A stretch of DNA of 64,000 nucleotides from positions 13,288,001 through 13,352,000 of the forward strand of contig CM072335.1 of the NCBI GenBank assembly GCA_036874045.1, read 5' to 3'. The notes under the pieces are model-generated. The model had not been told where the DNA came from and did not search any database. It was given only the letters and a program-made list of their open reading frames with translations. Shown one piece after another: positions 21,651 to 34,254 of this stretch. Within the stretch, counting starts at the first letter, position 1, and each line of letters opens with the position of its first letter. This DNA comes from Cymodocea nodosa. Taxonomy: Eukaryota > Streptophyta > Magnoliopsida > Alismatales > Cymodoceaceae. A program made the translations under genes and the position numbers.

Positions 21651-22333
21651 TAGTGGATCAAAAGCAATATAGAGGTATGATTGGATCCTTGTTATACCTT
21701 TCAGCTAGCAGGCTAGATATTATGTTCAGTGTATGCTTGTGTGCTAGATTTCAAGCATCACCAAAGGAATCGCACTTGAAATCAGTCAAAAGGATTTTCA
21801 GATATCTACAAGGAACAAAAGATTTCGAACTATTCTACTCAGCTGACAGTAATTTGATTTTAACAGGCTATAGTGATGCAGATTATGCAGGTAGCAGATC
21901 TGACAGAAAAAGCACTAGTGATACTTATCAATTACTTGGAAATTCTTTAATCTCCTAGTTCAGTAGGAAACAAAATTGTATAGCTTTATCTACTACTGAA
22001 GTCGAGTATATTGTAGTAGGATTGTGCTGTGCTCAAATCCTTTGGATGCAGCAAACTCTAGCAGATTACAGACTGAAAATTCAAAATTCAATCATTTTTT
22101 GTGATAACAGCAGTGCAATCAGTCTATCTAAGAATACAGTACTTCATTCCAGAGCCAAGCATATCGAGATCAGACATCACTTTCTGAGAGATCATGTGGA
22201 AAAAGGGAACATCTCACTTAAGTTTGTGCCAACAGAAAATCAACTTGTAGATATTTTCACCAAACCTTTAAATGAATCAACTTTTAATCATATTAGAAGA
22301 AATCTAGGCATATGTTCTTTACTAGACCTTTAA
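21651..22333 (+). pseudogene. pol: RNase H of element A
   Basis: It continues the RT frame: YRGMIGSLLYLSASRLDIMF, LTGYSDADYAGSRSDRKSTS and, after a TAG at about 21956, LSTTEVEYIVVGLCCAQILW, FCDNSSAISLSKNTVLHSRA and KHIEIRHHFLRDH. It ends LADIFTKPL-like (LVDIFTKPLNES) and GICSLLDL at the stop. The domain would degrade template RNA during cDNA synthesis. No accessory ORF follows, unlike B and E. Confidence 0.87.
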
Positions 22334-22728
22334 ATAATTTTTTTCATCAAGCTCACCATATGGGAGCTTGTTTTCTAGTAACTTACTCGTGCAAGATATA
22401 TTCAATATCAGTTTTACAGTCCTCACCTTTTTATATAATGACAAAAAGGGGGAGAAGAATTTGGAAATTTGTGAAGTATATGGTCACTTACAGTATTTCC
22501 AGCAAGAACTGAAAGAGAATTATTAAAAGGTGAAGAAAAACTCAGCACACAGATAGGGGGAGAAGACAACACAAAGTCAAGGGGAGGAATCCCTCCACGT
22601 CAGTATAGTCTTGTTAAATTCCTATTTTATTTAGTTCTTTGTGTGACTGAATGTATAGAAATACACTAGGGAGTGAAATACATGTAAATAATTATAAAGG
22701 TTTTTGTCATTATCAAAAAAGGGGAGAT
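22334..22728 (+). other. 3' untranslated region and polypurine tract of element A
   Basis: The sequence holds three purine runs: AAAAAGGGGGAGAAGAA (near 22443), a weaker TAGGGGGAGAAGAC run (near 22554), and AAAAAAGGGGAGAT at 22715-22728, which abuts the 3' LTR and is the likely plus-strand primer. Repeated PPT-like runs are typical of Sireviruses. Confidence 0.75.
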
Positions 22729-24576
22729 TGTTAGAACCCGAGTATTTTGATAATGCAAAACCCATGTGAGGAAACATATTGTATTTCACATTTAAGTCAA
22801 TGCAACATTAGATCAGAAGGCAGATAGAACAAATTTCAAGCAGATGAACAAATGGAGAAGGTTTCAGATGATACTGCCTTCAAGTTACAAGAAAATTAGA
22901 TAGTTACAGGTCCAAGTATCTGAAGAGTAAAATAGCAGCAAGTCCATCGGACAATTAGAAGGATAACTATCTGATTTTACAAAGTCTTCAAAGAGTTATT
23001 TAATCAGATAGTTAAGTTGGTTGAATGATCGGAGAGTTATGGACTTAACTATCCGAAAGAAAAAGGAAAATCGGAAAGTTAAAAAAGCTAACTATTCGAA
23101 ACTTAAGTCATTCAATTAACCACGTGCAGAAATACAAAACAGAACCTTAAAGAACTTTTTTAGAGAGTTAGATAACTATCTGAGTTTTCTTTCAGAAAGT
23201 TAGATAACTATTCGAGTTTTTCAGAGAGTTACAGGTATAACTTTCCGAAAGTTAAGTCATCTTATTACACACGTGCAGAATGGAGAAGTCGGCAGTTGAA
23301 AGCTTAAAAGGGAAAATCGGAGAGTTAGATAATTATCTGAATTTTCAAAGAGAGTTTCGGTAAGTTACAATTTAACTATCTGAAACTTAAGTTATTGAAA
23401 TTGCCACGTGCAGAATTCCAAAAAGAAGATCATTTAAGTTTTCAAAGAGTTAGAAAGATAACTATCTGAAATCTCAAGAGAGTTTCGGTGAGTTACGGTT
23501 TAACTATCCAAAACTTAAGTTAGTGAATTTCCTATGTGCAAAATTCCAAATAGATGTTCAAATAGGTTTTTGGAGAGTTAGAAAGATAACTATCCAAAAA
23601 ATGGCAAGGTTTCGGTGAGTTAAATTATTAATTATCCGAAACTTAAGTTATGATTTTATGCATGTGTAGATTTGAAGGGACAGCTGTCGGAGACTTAAAT
23701 GAAAGATCGGAGAGTTACAGTAGTTAACTATCCGAAAGTCAGGAGCTCTTTTCGGTAAGTTAAATACAAGACTTCGATCACTTGACATTACATGTGAGCA
23801 ACTTAAAATCCTCACGTGACTTAGATAATAGAATATGAGTGATGAATCGGTAAATTATGAATGCTTTTCGGTAAGTTATTTTTATAACCATCCGAAAGCT
23901 TGAGATTTTCGGAAGGTTACTTACTAAACATCAGACAGAATGGTAACTTACCATATTTAGGTCTGATTATTTACCAAGTACAACAGAATACATCCGTTGA
24001 AAGAAAAAATATGATCGTTATACATTTGGTATAAATATGAGGAGTTTAAGAGAGGAATAGATAGAGATAACGTATATACCACATACAGTGAACTACACTC
24101 CAATTCCAAATACACTCAAGTCTGCAAACAGTGAAGCATATTCTAAAGATCTACCATAGAAAAAGCTCTGTGCGCTAAAACTCTAGTTGAAAGACTCAAG
24201 TTGTTGGTTCGTGACTTCAACCTGAAAAATACATTCAGTTGTTGGTTTGAGTTTCGACCTGAAAACTCTAAAGGTTGGTTTACTGAAGTTTATACCTGAA
24301 AACTTCTGTGTTGTTGGTTCTTGCTTTGTCCTGAAAGCAAGTGTGTAAGTGTTGAAACACTTAGTAAAGCCCAAGTGAATCTTGGGGGTGGACTAGCCAA
24401 ATTGGTGAACCACCTAAAACTTGCTGTGTGTTATCTTTCTTTACTGCTTTACATTCGTCTAGTTTCATCTCATTTTATTTTTGTTGAATCATTTGATTTA
24501 ACAATTGAAAGAATATAAAAAAAATTACACACATTCACCATTCACCCCCCCTCTAGTGAGTCTACCGATCTTAACA
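22729..24576 (+). repeat. 3' LTR of element A, full length
   Basis: It starts TGTTAGAACC right after the polypurine tract and ends CTTAACA at 24576, 1848 bp. It carries the G-box module array (23121-23666), a TATA box at 24030-24037 and the C-rich terminal block. To its right element C resumes inside the word LWAKAVN of integrase, so A inserted into C. Confidence 0.93.
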
Positions 24577-25324
24577 TTTACAGCTTTAGCCCATAAGAAC
24601 TTTGGTAGATTATATGCATTAAGAATTGTTCTTTCAATTTCTTGTACTGATCTATTTTTCCTTTCTACAACTCCATTCTATGCAGGAGTTTTTGGACATG
24701 AAAATTCATGTAGTATGCTAAAGGAATTACATATTTCTTCAAATTCACCTCCATGATCACTTCCGATCCTTTTCACAGTTGATTCTTTTTCATTTTGAAT
24801 TCTAATGCAAAGATGTTTGAATTCATAGCAAGCTTCATTCTTGTGTGCTAAGAAAATAACCCAAGTGAATCTTGTGTAATCATCAACTACCACTAAGGTA
24901 TATTTTCTTCCTCCTAAACTGGCCATTTGTGTAGGGCCAAACAGGTCCATATGCAGTAGATCTAGTGGCTGACTTGTGGTAATATCTTCAATACTCTTGT
25001 GTACTGATTTCTTTTGTTTTCCAATTGTATTATCGCTATAGAGTTTATTCCTCTTGAATTTGAGTTTAGGCACACCTCTAACAAGATCATGTTTGGTCAA
25101 TTTCTTAAGATTTTCATGTTCACATGATTTAATCTTTTATGCCATAACCATTCATCTTCATTAGAAGCAACTGAACATATATCACTTGATATATTATCAA
25201 ATGAAAATTCCAGTACATAAATTGAATTATCCTTATATCCAGTAAATTTGATTTCATGTGTATCTTGTTGTAACATAAAACAATTTTCAGCAGTAAAAAG
25301 TATATTGTAACCTTTATCACATAA
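24577..25324 (-). pseudogene. pol: integrase and pre-integrase part of element C
   Basis: The open piece 25100-24678 reads LVRGVPKLKFKRNKLYSDN, QPLDLLHMDLFGPTQMASLG, YTLVVVDDYTRFTWVIF, IGSDHGGEFEE and HEFSCPKTPA, with the first two catalytic Asp visible. It then continues through ERKNRSVQEI-like sequence to LWAKAVN at 24577. The pre-integrase stretch upstream (25320-25129) is frameshifted. Stops occur throughout. Confidence 0.83.
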
Positions 25325-26400
25325 TTAACCTACACTTAGCAAATTTTGTTTTAAACCATTTACATGCAAGACATTTTCTTTGTTTCTATTTTTAGATGAA
25401 ACATTTCCTACAGCAGTAATTCTACATTTTTCATTATTACCAAACTTAACAAATCCTAAACTTATTATTTTAACAGATTCTAGAAATCTTTTCTTACCTG
25501 TCATATGCTTTGAGCATCCACTATCAATAATCCACTTGGACGTTTGAGCTTCCTTGTCCATGCAGTCCTACAAATCATGTTGAAATTAAGACTTTTGGTA
25601 TCGATATTTTCTTGGGTCCATCAGTGTTAGTCCTTTGTATATTAAACCTATTGCCTTTTGATAGCCATATAGAAGTAGATCTCCTCTTAATGACAAAAAC
25701 AATTGTGCGATCTCTATAGGATCTAATTTTTCCACTACAGTAGGGAGTTTCCTATGATACAGCATACACTAGGCCAAATTTACTTATTCTTATTCTTTGG
25801 GATCCTATGATTTTGTTTAAATTGTTTTCACCTTTAGTAAATTTACATATAGTTTTCTTTAAATCAGTAATTTTAGATAATAGATTTTTATTTTCTTCTT
25901 TTAGATCAAAATTTTTACAACTATAACTATCCATTTTAGTTTTTAATTCCCTGTTATCAACTAGAGTTTGTTCTAATTCAGCAAAAACATCTTCTAGATA
26001 GGATTTTAAGCTCTTTAATTCCTTCTTATAGCTCTTACATTTTACATATAAGTTATGTACTGTACAAAGAAGACTATCTACATCTAGATCATCATTTTCC
26101 TTTTCAAAATTATAAGGGGATGTAGAACATACCTCTTATGCAGCAAAGCACATGTTTGCAGATGCCTCTTCTTCTGAGTCTGATGAGCTGTTGGATGAAC
26201 TACTGTCATCCCTTGTGGCTTTCAAGGCCATCTTCTTCTTGTTCTTCTTCTTCCATTTTTGTTTGTCCACCTCCTGTTGGAAAGGACAGTAAAGTTGAAT
26301 ATATCCTAGTTTCTTACACATGTAGCATGTGGGAATTTTTGATCTTGAGGAGCTGGCTTTGCCTCCTTATCTCATCATTTTTCTGAAGTTTCTAGCTAGC
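25325..26400 (-). pseudogene. gag-pol: protease and C-terminal gag of element C
   Basis: Protease: SKWIIDSGCSKHMTGKKRF (25561-25325), with the Asp-Ser-Gly site intact. Upstream come a coiled-coil segment (25934-25752 and neighbours), an acidic Ser-rich stretch, and the zinc knuckle CYMCKKLGYIQLYC (His changed to Tyr) near 26320-26285. The piece ends at 26400 in LARNFRKMMR, the point where the solo LTR inserted. Confidence 0.83.
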
Positions 26401-28140
26401 TATAGGAACGTATGGCTACACAAGAGGGGGGTGAATTGTGTATTTTTAATATTTTCTGATATATAATTGAAACTTTAAAACTCAAAAACAGGTCGAGACG
26501 TTGTTTTCATAAAATCATATTTTTTCAAGGTTTCAATTACAATATACAATTCAATTCTCCTCAAAAATTCTAGATGCAATTATATCTCAATACCATGTAT
26601 CATCTAAACAATTTCATAACTACAAACAGAGAAAACTAATTTGTGGAATTTAAAATATTTCTCCTATTTGAGATCTTTCTTCTTCTTCTTTTTCTTCTTC
26701 AGTAATTCTTTAGTGACGAATATCTTGTCTTTCTCTACTTCACCGAATTTGCTTTCTTCTGATACTTCAAATCTTCAGTGACATATATAATACATTTTCT
26801 TGCTTCACTGAATTTTCTTCCACTTGAGACATTTTCCCTGAGAAGGTGTTTTTGATCCCTGAAAGAGATTTTTCTTTTAGTGTGCAGGGATAGTTTGATC
26901 CTTGAAAAGATTTTTCATTTTGTGTGCAAGGATAGTTTGATCAACGAGAATTCTATGCCTTTTATACTATATCTTCATTTCATGCATATCCTTCACGTTT
27001 AACCACTACTAGTTTTCCACTTCTCCACGTTTTTTCTTTTTCCTTCATCGAAACACACACGTTCTAACCCACGTTTATATTTCAAATTTTCTTTAATCAT
27101 CAGTCCTAGATCTCTAAAAAAATTTGTGCAAAATAAACTTTCTCGTCCAAAATCTTTCATTAAGCGTAATAAGAAGTCGTTACTTTAATGTTAACTAAAC
27201 AAGTAACACAAGTATATATATATATAACTTAACGTTTCTAACTTAACGAGTTCCTCATGTGCCACTTCACGTGACAAGTACTGTAGTTAACTCAACGAAC
27301 TAAGTCCGTGGTGTTATGCTAACTCAATGAACCAGCTTAACCTTTCTTTCGGAAGGTTAAACGATAACTCACCGAAAACAATTTAAGTTTTGGATAGTTA
27401 CAGTTGTAAGTCATCGAAAAGCTCTTTATATCATAAAACTAGTGAGACACGTGTCAAGATCTGAAAACATGACTTAAGTTACCTTTTGGATAGTTATGAC
27501 TGTAAGTATCTGAAAAAACTTTAACTCATCGATTCAGTCATAAATAAATGTTTTTATAATAAGAATTTTACCACGTGCAAAAAATAACAACTTAAGTTTA
27601 TAACGCTAACCAAACACGTTGCCTTAGTGTTCAATATAGCAACTCAACGCGTTTAACGAGTTGAACATGTACACCTCACGTGATACAATATAACATTCGT
27701 AACTTATAATTTCACCATGTGTATAATACTAACTTAACAAGTTCGTCTCTTCTTTTACTCACTAACTTAACGAGTTATCACGTGACCTATTTTAACCTTT
27801 AAGCCTCTAACTTAACAAGTTCTCACGTGACCTCTATACAAACAAAACTCTAACTTAACGAGTTGTCTAAACGTGCACTATTCATGATACAGAAGATATA
27901 ACTTTAAAACATATCATGCTTTTCAATAAAAACACACGTTAACTTAAAGTTTAGTTAAATGAGAAATTAATGCAACGAAACGACTAGTTATTAACTTCAG
28001 ATCCAATACAGACAAGTATTTATGCCAGTAAGCTTTTTCTATATTAATTGATAATTTTAATTTCTTTTCACAACCAATAGTAATTGAGCAAATATGATTA
28101 TATTCATTCAGCACACATCATCAAAACAAAATACTCCACA
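26401..28140 (-). mobile_element. solo LTR of family B inside gag of element C
   Basis: It is a full-length B-type LTR (TATAGGAACG...ACTCCACA, both ends slightly mutated) without internal sequence. It is flanked by a perfect 5-bp duplication CTAGC (26396-26400 and 28141-28145). The gag of C reads across the site. Solo LTRs arise by recombination between the two LTRs of an element. Confidence 0.92.
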
Positions 28141-28867
28141 CTAGCAGTAATACTTCATCCTCATCCGAGCTTGGTTGGTCTTCTATTGAGGGAAAGGCTA
28201 GTTCTTTCTTTTTCTCAACCTTTCTTTTAGTGGCTCCTTCTTCTTTCTATTCCTTCATTTAGACTTCATGAACAAGAAGATTTCCCAGCAGATCTTCAAC
28301 TGAATAATTGTTTAAATCTTTTGAATCTTGTATGGAAGTAGATTTCTGCTTCCATTCAACTATTAGGCTTCTTAAGATCTTTTGTACCTATTTACGATTA
28401 GAAATGTTCCTTCCAAGGTCTCTCAATTCATTTATAATTTATGTGAATTTAGAAAACATTTCATTAATACTTTCTTTATCAAGCATTTTGAATAATTCAT
28501 ATTTTCTTAACAAAATGCTGATCTTTGTATCTTTTACTTGATTGGTTCCTTCATATGTGATTTGAAGGGTTTTCCAAGCCTCATGAGAAGATTTACAAGC
28601 AAATATTTTGTTATACTATTCACCAGTCAGTGCACAGTAAATTGAGTTTAGCCCACAAGCATTCATCTGGATGATTCTTTCATCCTCCTCAGACCAATCA
28701 CTTTCATGACTGATTGGAAGTGGTGTACCATGTACAACCATTCTCTAGAGTTTTACATCAGTACTCTTGAGAAAACACTCCATCCTATTTTTCCAATAGC
28801 TATAATTGCTACCATCAAAGAGGGGAGGTCGATGGATATTCTGACCCTCTGCAGTGTGGAAAGCCAT
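28141..28867 (-). pseudogene. gag: gag N-terminal half of element C
   Basis: ATG at 28867 gives MAFHTAEGQNIHRPPLFDG, then YWKNRMECFLKSTDVKL and a TAG. The Copia gag core follows: MNACGLNSIYCALTG, HEAWKTLQITYEGTNQVKDT, YELFKMLDKESINEMFSKFT. It is the intact counterpart of the gag junction where B entered A. Several stops are present. Confidence 0.85.
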
Positions 28868-28905
28868 GATCTCAAATGGTTAAATCTATTAACGAGATCA
28901 ACCTT

Positions 28906-28917
28906 GCTCTAATACCA
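28906..28917 (-). other. primer-binding site of element C
   Basis: Minus-strand TGGTATTAGAGC directly downstream of the LTR end; one change from the iMet-type TGGTATCAGAGC. Confidence 0.82.
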
Positions 28918-28919
28918 AT

Positions 28920-30092
28920 TGTTAGGACCTGATGGCTTACCAAAGGGGGGGGTGAATGGTAATAATATTTGTTTCTTAGAAATTGGAAGAATAATTGGCA
29001 ATGTAAAATAGTAGGCACACAATCAAAAGAATGCACACAAGATTTTTAGGTGGTTCACCACTAACAGCTAATCCACCCCTAAGGGATACTTGGGCTTCAC
29101 TAAACTTTCACAAACTTACAAACACTTGCTTTAATGTCAAAGCAAGAACCAACCAATCTGATTGAGCTTTCAGGTTGTAGCTCCAACCAACCTTTCACTG
29201 ATGTTTTCAATGAGTGTACTTCAGTAAACTCTTTCTTAAGGAAATTAGTTTCTATTTCATGAAGGGCTTGTGAAATTGAGTCTGTATTTGCTTATGATGA
29301 TTTGGTCTTCAAGACTTTCTATTGTTGAGCTTGGTGTATATATCTATATGAGCAAGAAGCTATCTGATTCTGTTTTCTATTGCTTGTATATATACTATTA
29401 TGTATAACGATCATATTTTCTTCTAACAGATGTATTCTACTGTACTTGGTAAGATTTCAGACCCAAATATGGTAAGTTACCATTCAGGGAGGTATTTCAA
29501 GATACCCTTTTGATTTTTTTGGGTTTTTCGAAGGTTTAACAATGTAACTCTCCGAAGAATACCTGTAACATATCGAAAAGTCACTTAAGTTTCTTTGCCA
29601 TGTAGGATTTCAAGTCATTCACCTAAGGTGTCATAAGATCAGATACTTGTAACTGTAACTCACCAAAATTCTTCAACTTTTGGATAGTTAGCTACAATAA
29701 CTCACCGAAAATCCACTTAAATCCTTTTGTCGCGTGAGATTTAAGTCATACACGTGACGTGTCTTAAGTTCAAATGGTTATAACTGTAACTCACCGAAAT
29801 TCTTCAACATTTATAGTAACTTTTTGATTCTTCTTTTAAGCTTCTATCTAGATTTTTACACATGGAAAAATTCAATGACTTAAACTTCGGATAGTTAGCC
29901 TTCCTAACTCTCCGAAATTCTATCTCTTCTAGATAGTTGAGCCTAGTAACCTTTCGAACTCCTTATTATTATTTGCAGCAAATTCTTAACTGTCTATATC
30001 ATCTTCTACTCTTTTGCTAATTGTTGTATCCGAGAAATACAATTTAAATCCTTACATTGATTTTTACATTATCAAAATCTAGAGGCCTTTCA
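28920..30092 (-). repeat. 5' LTR of element C
   Basis: The right boundary is inferred. On the minus strand TGAAAGGCC then TCTAGATTTTGATAATG aligns with the start of the A LTR (TGTTAGAACCCGAGTATTTTGATAATG type). The left end is TGTTAGGACC at 28920 with the C-rich block next to it. A TATA-like run TATATATAC lies near 29388. The usual AACTATCCGAAA/CTCACCGAAA motifs are present at about 29530-29960. At 1173 bp it is shorter than the LTR of A. Confidence 0.8.
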
Positions 30093-31330
30093 CAGCAATA
30101 CTTTGCAGCTTGGATCTCCAGCTAATTGCAGTACTTCCTATGCAAAAAACATAGCCTGAAGTACTTCTACTTTTATCCAACTCTCTTTCCAAATCAGCAT
30201 CACAGTAGCCAATCAATTCAATTAGTCCTTTCTTGAAGTTCAAATCTATGTCTAGGGAATATCTAAGATATCTAAGTATCCACAATACAGCAGACCAATG
30301 CTCAGCTCCTAGATCTACCATATATCTACTGACCACTCCTACTACATGAGATATATTAGGTCTTGTGCATATCATGACATACATTAAACTTCACACCACT
30401 GAAGCATATGGTATTCTAGACATTTTTGTCCTTTCTTCTTCAATCTTAGCTGACTGATCTTTAGATAACTTGAAGTGGGGTCCAAGAGGTAGTTCAGTTT
30501 TCCTCTCATTTGAGCTATTAAATCTCCTCAGTACCTTTTCTAGGTACTTCTTCTGATTTAATCTCAAAGTGCCTACCACTCTATCTCGGATGATTCTCAT
30601 ACCCAAGATTTGCTTGGATTCTCCCATATCCTTCATGTCAAATTCTTTTGATAGTTGTCTCTTTAATTGCTTAATCTGTTCCATACTAGAACAAGCAATT
30701 AGCATATCATCTACATAAATCAGTAGAATAATGAAGCAATCATTAAATAGTTTTATGTAGCAGCAATAGTCTGTATCGCATCTTTTGAAGCCTAGGGTAC
30801 AGATAAATGTATCAAATTTCTTATAACACTATCTTGGTGCTTGCTTCAAACCATACAAACCTTTTAGCAATCTACATACTGTCTTTCTTTTCTTGCTAGT
30901 TACTACAAATCTTTCTAGCTACATCATGTAGAGTTCTTCCTACAAGTCTCCATGTAGGAATGTTGTCTTTACATCCATTTGCTCTAGGAGCAAATTTTCT
31001 ATAGCAACAATACTTAAGATTATTCTTATAGTATTCATCTTCACAACAGGAGAGAATACTTTAGTATAGTCTATGTATTGAATTTGCTGAAAACCCTTGA
31101 CGACAAGTCTGGCTTTATATTTCTTATTGCCATTTGGTTGTTCTTTCATCCTGAACACTCACTTGTTTCCTAGGATTTTCTTTCTTTCTAGCAATGAAGT
31201 TAGCTCCCAAGTTTTATTCTTCTCTAGGGACTTCATTTCTTCTTTCATGCTAACTCCCATTTATGTGCATCACTTGCATAGATTGCTTCCTGATATGATT
31301 TAGGTTCACCATCATTTGTCAACAACAGAT
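30093..31330 (-). pseudogene. pol: RT and partial RNase H of Tork-type Copia element D
   Basis: RT motifs: KYKARLVVKGFQQIQYIDYTKVFSPVVKM, cited by its core KARLVVKGF and FSPVVKM, then MDVKTTFLHGDL, GLKQAPR and LLIYVDDMLIACSS. Linker and RNase H: MYVMICTRPNISHVVGVVSRY, LIGYCDADLERELDKSRSTS, and ISWRSKLQSIAV, where element C cuts it off. These motifs are of the Tork/Tnt1 lineage, different from the SIRE elements around it. Frameshifts and stops are present. Confidence 0.85.
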
Positions 31331-32300
31331 AATTGAATGATGGTACATACATTTCAGGTTGTCTGGAAACCCTTCCAGATCTTCTAAGATGTTTGGTGAC
31401 AACTTCATCTTCTTGATCATCTAGATGTTCTTGTTATTCAGCCTCTAGAAGCTGAATTTCTTTTACAGGTTCCTTCTGAAGTTGTTCAACATCATTATCT
31501 AGATTGATCTCAGTAGTACTTTCAGACTGAAGCTCAAACTGCTGTTCATCTGTACTTTCTTTGTGCTTATACATCTTGGATTCAATAAAGGTGACATCTT
31601 TTGCATAGATTATTTTCTTAGTTTCTTCTACCCAGAATCTGTAACCAAAATAATTCTTACCATAGCCAATGAAATAACATTTCTATGATTTTGAATCCAG
31701 CTTGTCTCTTTTGTCACTGTTCAAGTGGACAAATGACTTAGATCCAAGGACTTTTAAATGAGCATAGTTGACCTCTTTTCCTGTCCACAACTCTTCAGGG
31801 TTTTTGAGCCCCATTGGGACAGATGGTCCTTTATTTATTAGATAGGCAGCTGTATTGACAGCTTCTACTCAGAATGTCTTAGGAAAGCCTACATGTAGTC
31901 TCATGCATCTTGCCTATTCATTCAAGGTCCTATTCATCCTTTCAGCAACTCCATTTTGTTGTGGAGTTCCAACTATAGTCCTCTACCTTCTAATCCCTTG
32001 CTCCTCACAATAAACTTTGAATTCATGGTTATCATATTCCCCTCCATTATCTGACCTAATGGATTTGATTTTTCTTCCACTTTGATTTTCTACTTCTGCC
32101 TTCCATTTCTTGAAGACTTGGAAAACTTTAGACTTCTGTTTCAGAAAATAAACTCATACCTTCCTTGTACTATCATCAATGAAGGTGACATAATAGAGAA
32201 CACCTCCTAAAGAACTAATAGGGGCATGCCCCCACACATCCGTGTGAACTAGCTCCAATTTCTGTGACTTAGGATTATGAGGAGTCTTGGCAAAACTGAC
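31331..32300 (-). pseudogene. pol: integrase of element D
   Basis: Despite stops the order is clear: [61 protein letters not shown] (Asp-Asp-Glu set readable), LKVLGSKSFVHLNSDKRDKL, CYFIGYGKNYFGYRFW. An acidic linker leads into RRSGRVSRQPEMYVPS before the RT. This is Tork-type. Confidence 0.83.
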
Positions 32301-33669
32301 TTTCTTCTACTTTCCCTCAATGTAGTCCTCACATATCCTTAAATTGACACTCTTTAGCTTAGAGATTTTCCCCTCTGCCACTAAAACCTTCAATCCAGTC
32401 TCACTAAAGTGTCCTAGTCTTTTATGCCATAAGTCAATGCCTTCAGTATCACTAACTACTGTAATAGTGTCATCTTGATCCGATGTCAAATATAAGGTGT
32501 CAATCCTCTGTCCTGAGGCAACAATTCTAGCACCTTTGGTTACCTTCCATTTTCTTGCACCAAAGGCAATCTAATAACCATCATTGTTTAGGGAACTTAT
32601 GGAAATTAATTGCTTTGCAAGATTAGGAATATATCTAACTTCTTGCAATTTTCATATCCCTTGTTTTGTTTTAATGTGTACCTCTCCTATTCCTAACACA
32701 TCCAAATTTGTGTTGTTAGCTAGGTACACTTTCTTCACAGGAGTTGCACGATAATTGTGCAACAAATCCTTCCTATAGGTAGTGTGGAATGAAGCTCCTG
32801 AGTCCAGTACCCATGAGTTAATAGAACTGTCTACACAATATACTAGGGCATCATCTGAATCGTAGGAGACAACATTTGCACTTGCTCCTTCTGATTCCTT
32901 CCCTCTACTGTCTTTCTTTACTGTCTTTCTTGGGAGCCTTTCACTATGACTTGAAGTGCCCCCATTAATTGCAGTTCCAACATTTGATATTTGATCTCAC
33001 TTTACTGGTACCTCTAGATTTTGACCTTCCCTTGGATTTAAATTATTTTGATTTACTTCTCCCTCTACTTTCAACACTAAGGGCAGAAGTTGAAGCTGAC
33101 AATTCACTTTTCCTACGAATGTCCTCACTCAAAATTAAATCCCGAATGTCACTCATTTTGAGCTTCTCATGACCTAGTGAACTACTTACACTAGTCACGA
33201 CAAGAGACTAACTTTCTAGTAATGAGGATAATAAAATCAATGCCCTAATTTCATCATCAAATACTATATCTACTGAATGCAATTGATTCAAAATAGTATT
33301 TAACTCATTAACATGGTCTATAACATTTCCACTTTCATGCATTCTAAGATTAAATAATCTACACATGAGAAATACCTTGTTGTCGGTTGATGGCTTCTCA
33401 TACATGTTGGATAGTGCTTTCATCAAGTCAGTCGTTGTTTTCTCCTTAGCAACATTTGAATGAACATTCCTTGCTAGTGAAAACCTAACGAGACCTAGAG
33501 CTTTTCTGTCTAGCAACTCCCACTCTTCTTAATCCATCTTCTCTAGTTTTCCTCTAAACAAAGGTTGATGAAGACCATTCTGATACAAACAATCTTCTAT
33601 CTGAGACCTCTAGTATTTGAAATCTTTTCCATCGAACTTCTTGATCCTGAGCTTTCTATCGTCTGCCAT
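32301..33669 (-). pseudogene. gag-pol: gag, protease and pre-integrase region of element D
   Basis: ATG at 33669 opens MADDRKLRIKKFDGKDF. The gag core (33516-33208, 102 residues) reads LLDRKALGLVRFSLARNV-type sequence with KTTTDLMKALSNMYEKPS and MHESGNVIDHVNELN, diagnostic of Tnt1/Tork gag. A protease-like stretch with an aspartate near 32810 (SWVLDSGASFHTT) follows, then the pre-integrase LWHKRLGHFSETGLKVL. Stops are scattered. Confidence 0.85.
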
Positions 33670-33692
33670 TCTGTTAAACTGAAAAACCTTCG

Positions 33693-33706
33693 GCTCTAAT
33701 ATTAAT
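33693..33706 (-). other. primer-binding site of element D
   Basis: Minus-strand ATTAATATTAGAGCC follows the LTR end TCATAACA. It is a decayed iMet-type primer site. Confidence 0.65.
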
Positions 33707-34254
33707 TGTTATGATTAAAATCGATTGTTTAGTCAACTTACTATGGCACGATTCTGAAACACTCACCTGTTAACTCACTGAAACTAGAAAGTGAAGAGAA
33801 AGAGGAAGAAATAACACTGAAGACAAGGATTTACGTGTTTCAGCAACTGCCTACGTCCACGAAGAGTTGAGGGTTCTACTATGAGCTTCGGCACAATCAA
33901 CCACTATGTTTTACAACATCATAAAGGTTTATATACTACCCAACTTAGGGTTAATAAACCTTTAATTACATTCAAGCCATTACAGTAGAGAAATAATGCT
34001 TTAGAGAAGGGACTCTCAATTTTGGAGCCTTATCTTCCTAACTTTCCGAAAATTGCAACACTTCAAATAGTTACAGACTTAACTATCTAAAGAAATTCTT
34101 CTTTCTTCATTTATTGTAATAGGTGGTACTGTAGTAGGCTAACTATTCAAAGAGATTTCGTATTTCGGATAGTTACAAACTTAACTATCCGAAAACCCAC
34201 TTACTTCTCTTTCTATCCTTTCAGAAGGTTCTAATGTTAACTCTTCGAAAACTG
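33707..34254 (-). repeat. 5' LTR of element D (partial)
   Basis: It starts TGTTATGATT after the primer site and is cut at 34254 by the E LTR. A TATA-like box (minus strand, GTATATAAACC, 33926-33936) is present, and motifs such as AACTATCCGAAAA appear near 34180. No continuation of this LTR was found on the far side of E. Confidence 0.75.

Larger units (their letters stand above)
24577..30092 (-). mobile_element. Sirevirus-type Copia element C, interrupted by A and by a solo LTR
   Basis: Minus-strand order: 5' LTR (28920-30092), primer site (28906-28917), gag, protease, integrase cut at 24577 by element A. RT and RNase H would lie beyond the left window edge. Its gag and protease are close to those of A (same QNIHRPPLFDGSNY and DSGCSKHMTG), so A and C are one subfamily, C being older. 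It is itself inserted in the RNase H of element D at 30092/30093. Confidence 0.88.
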
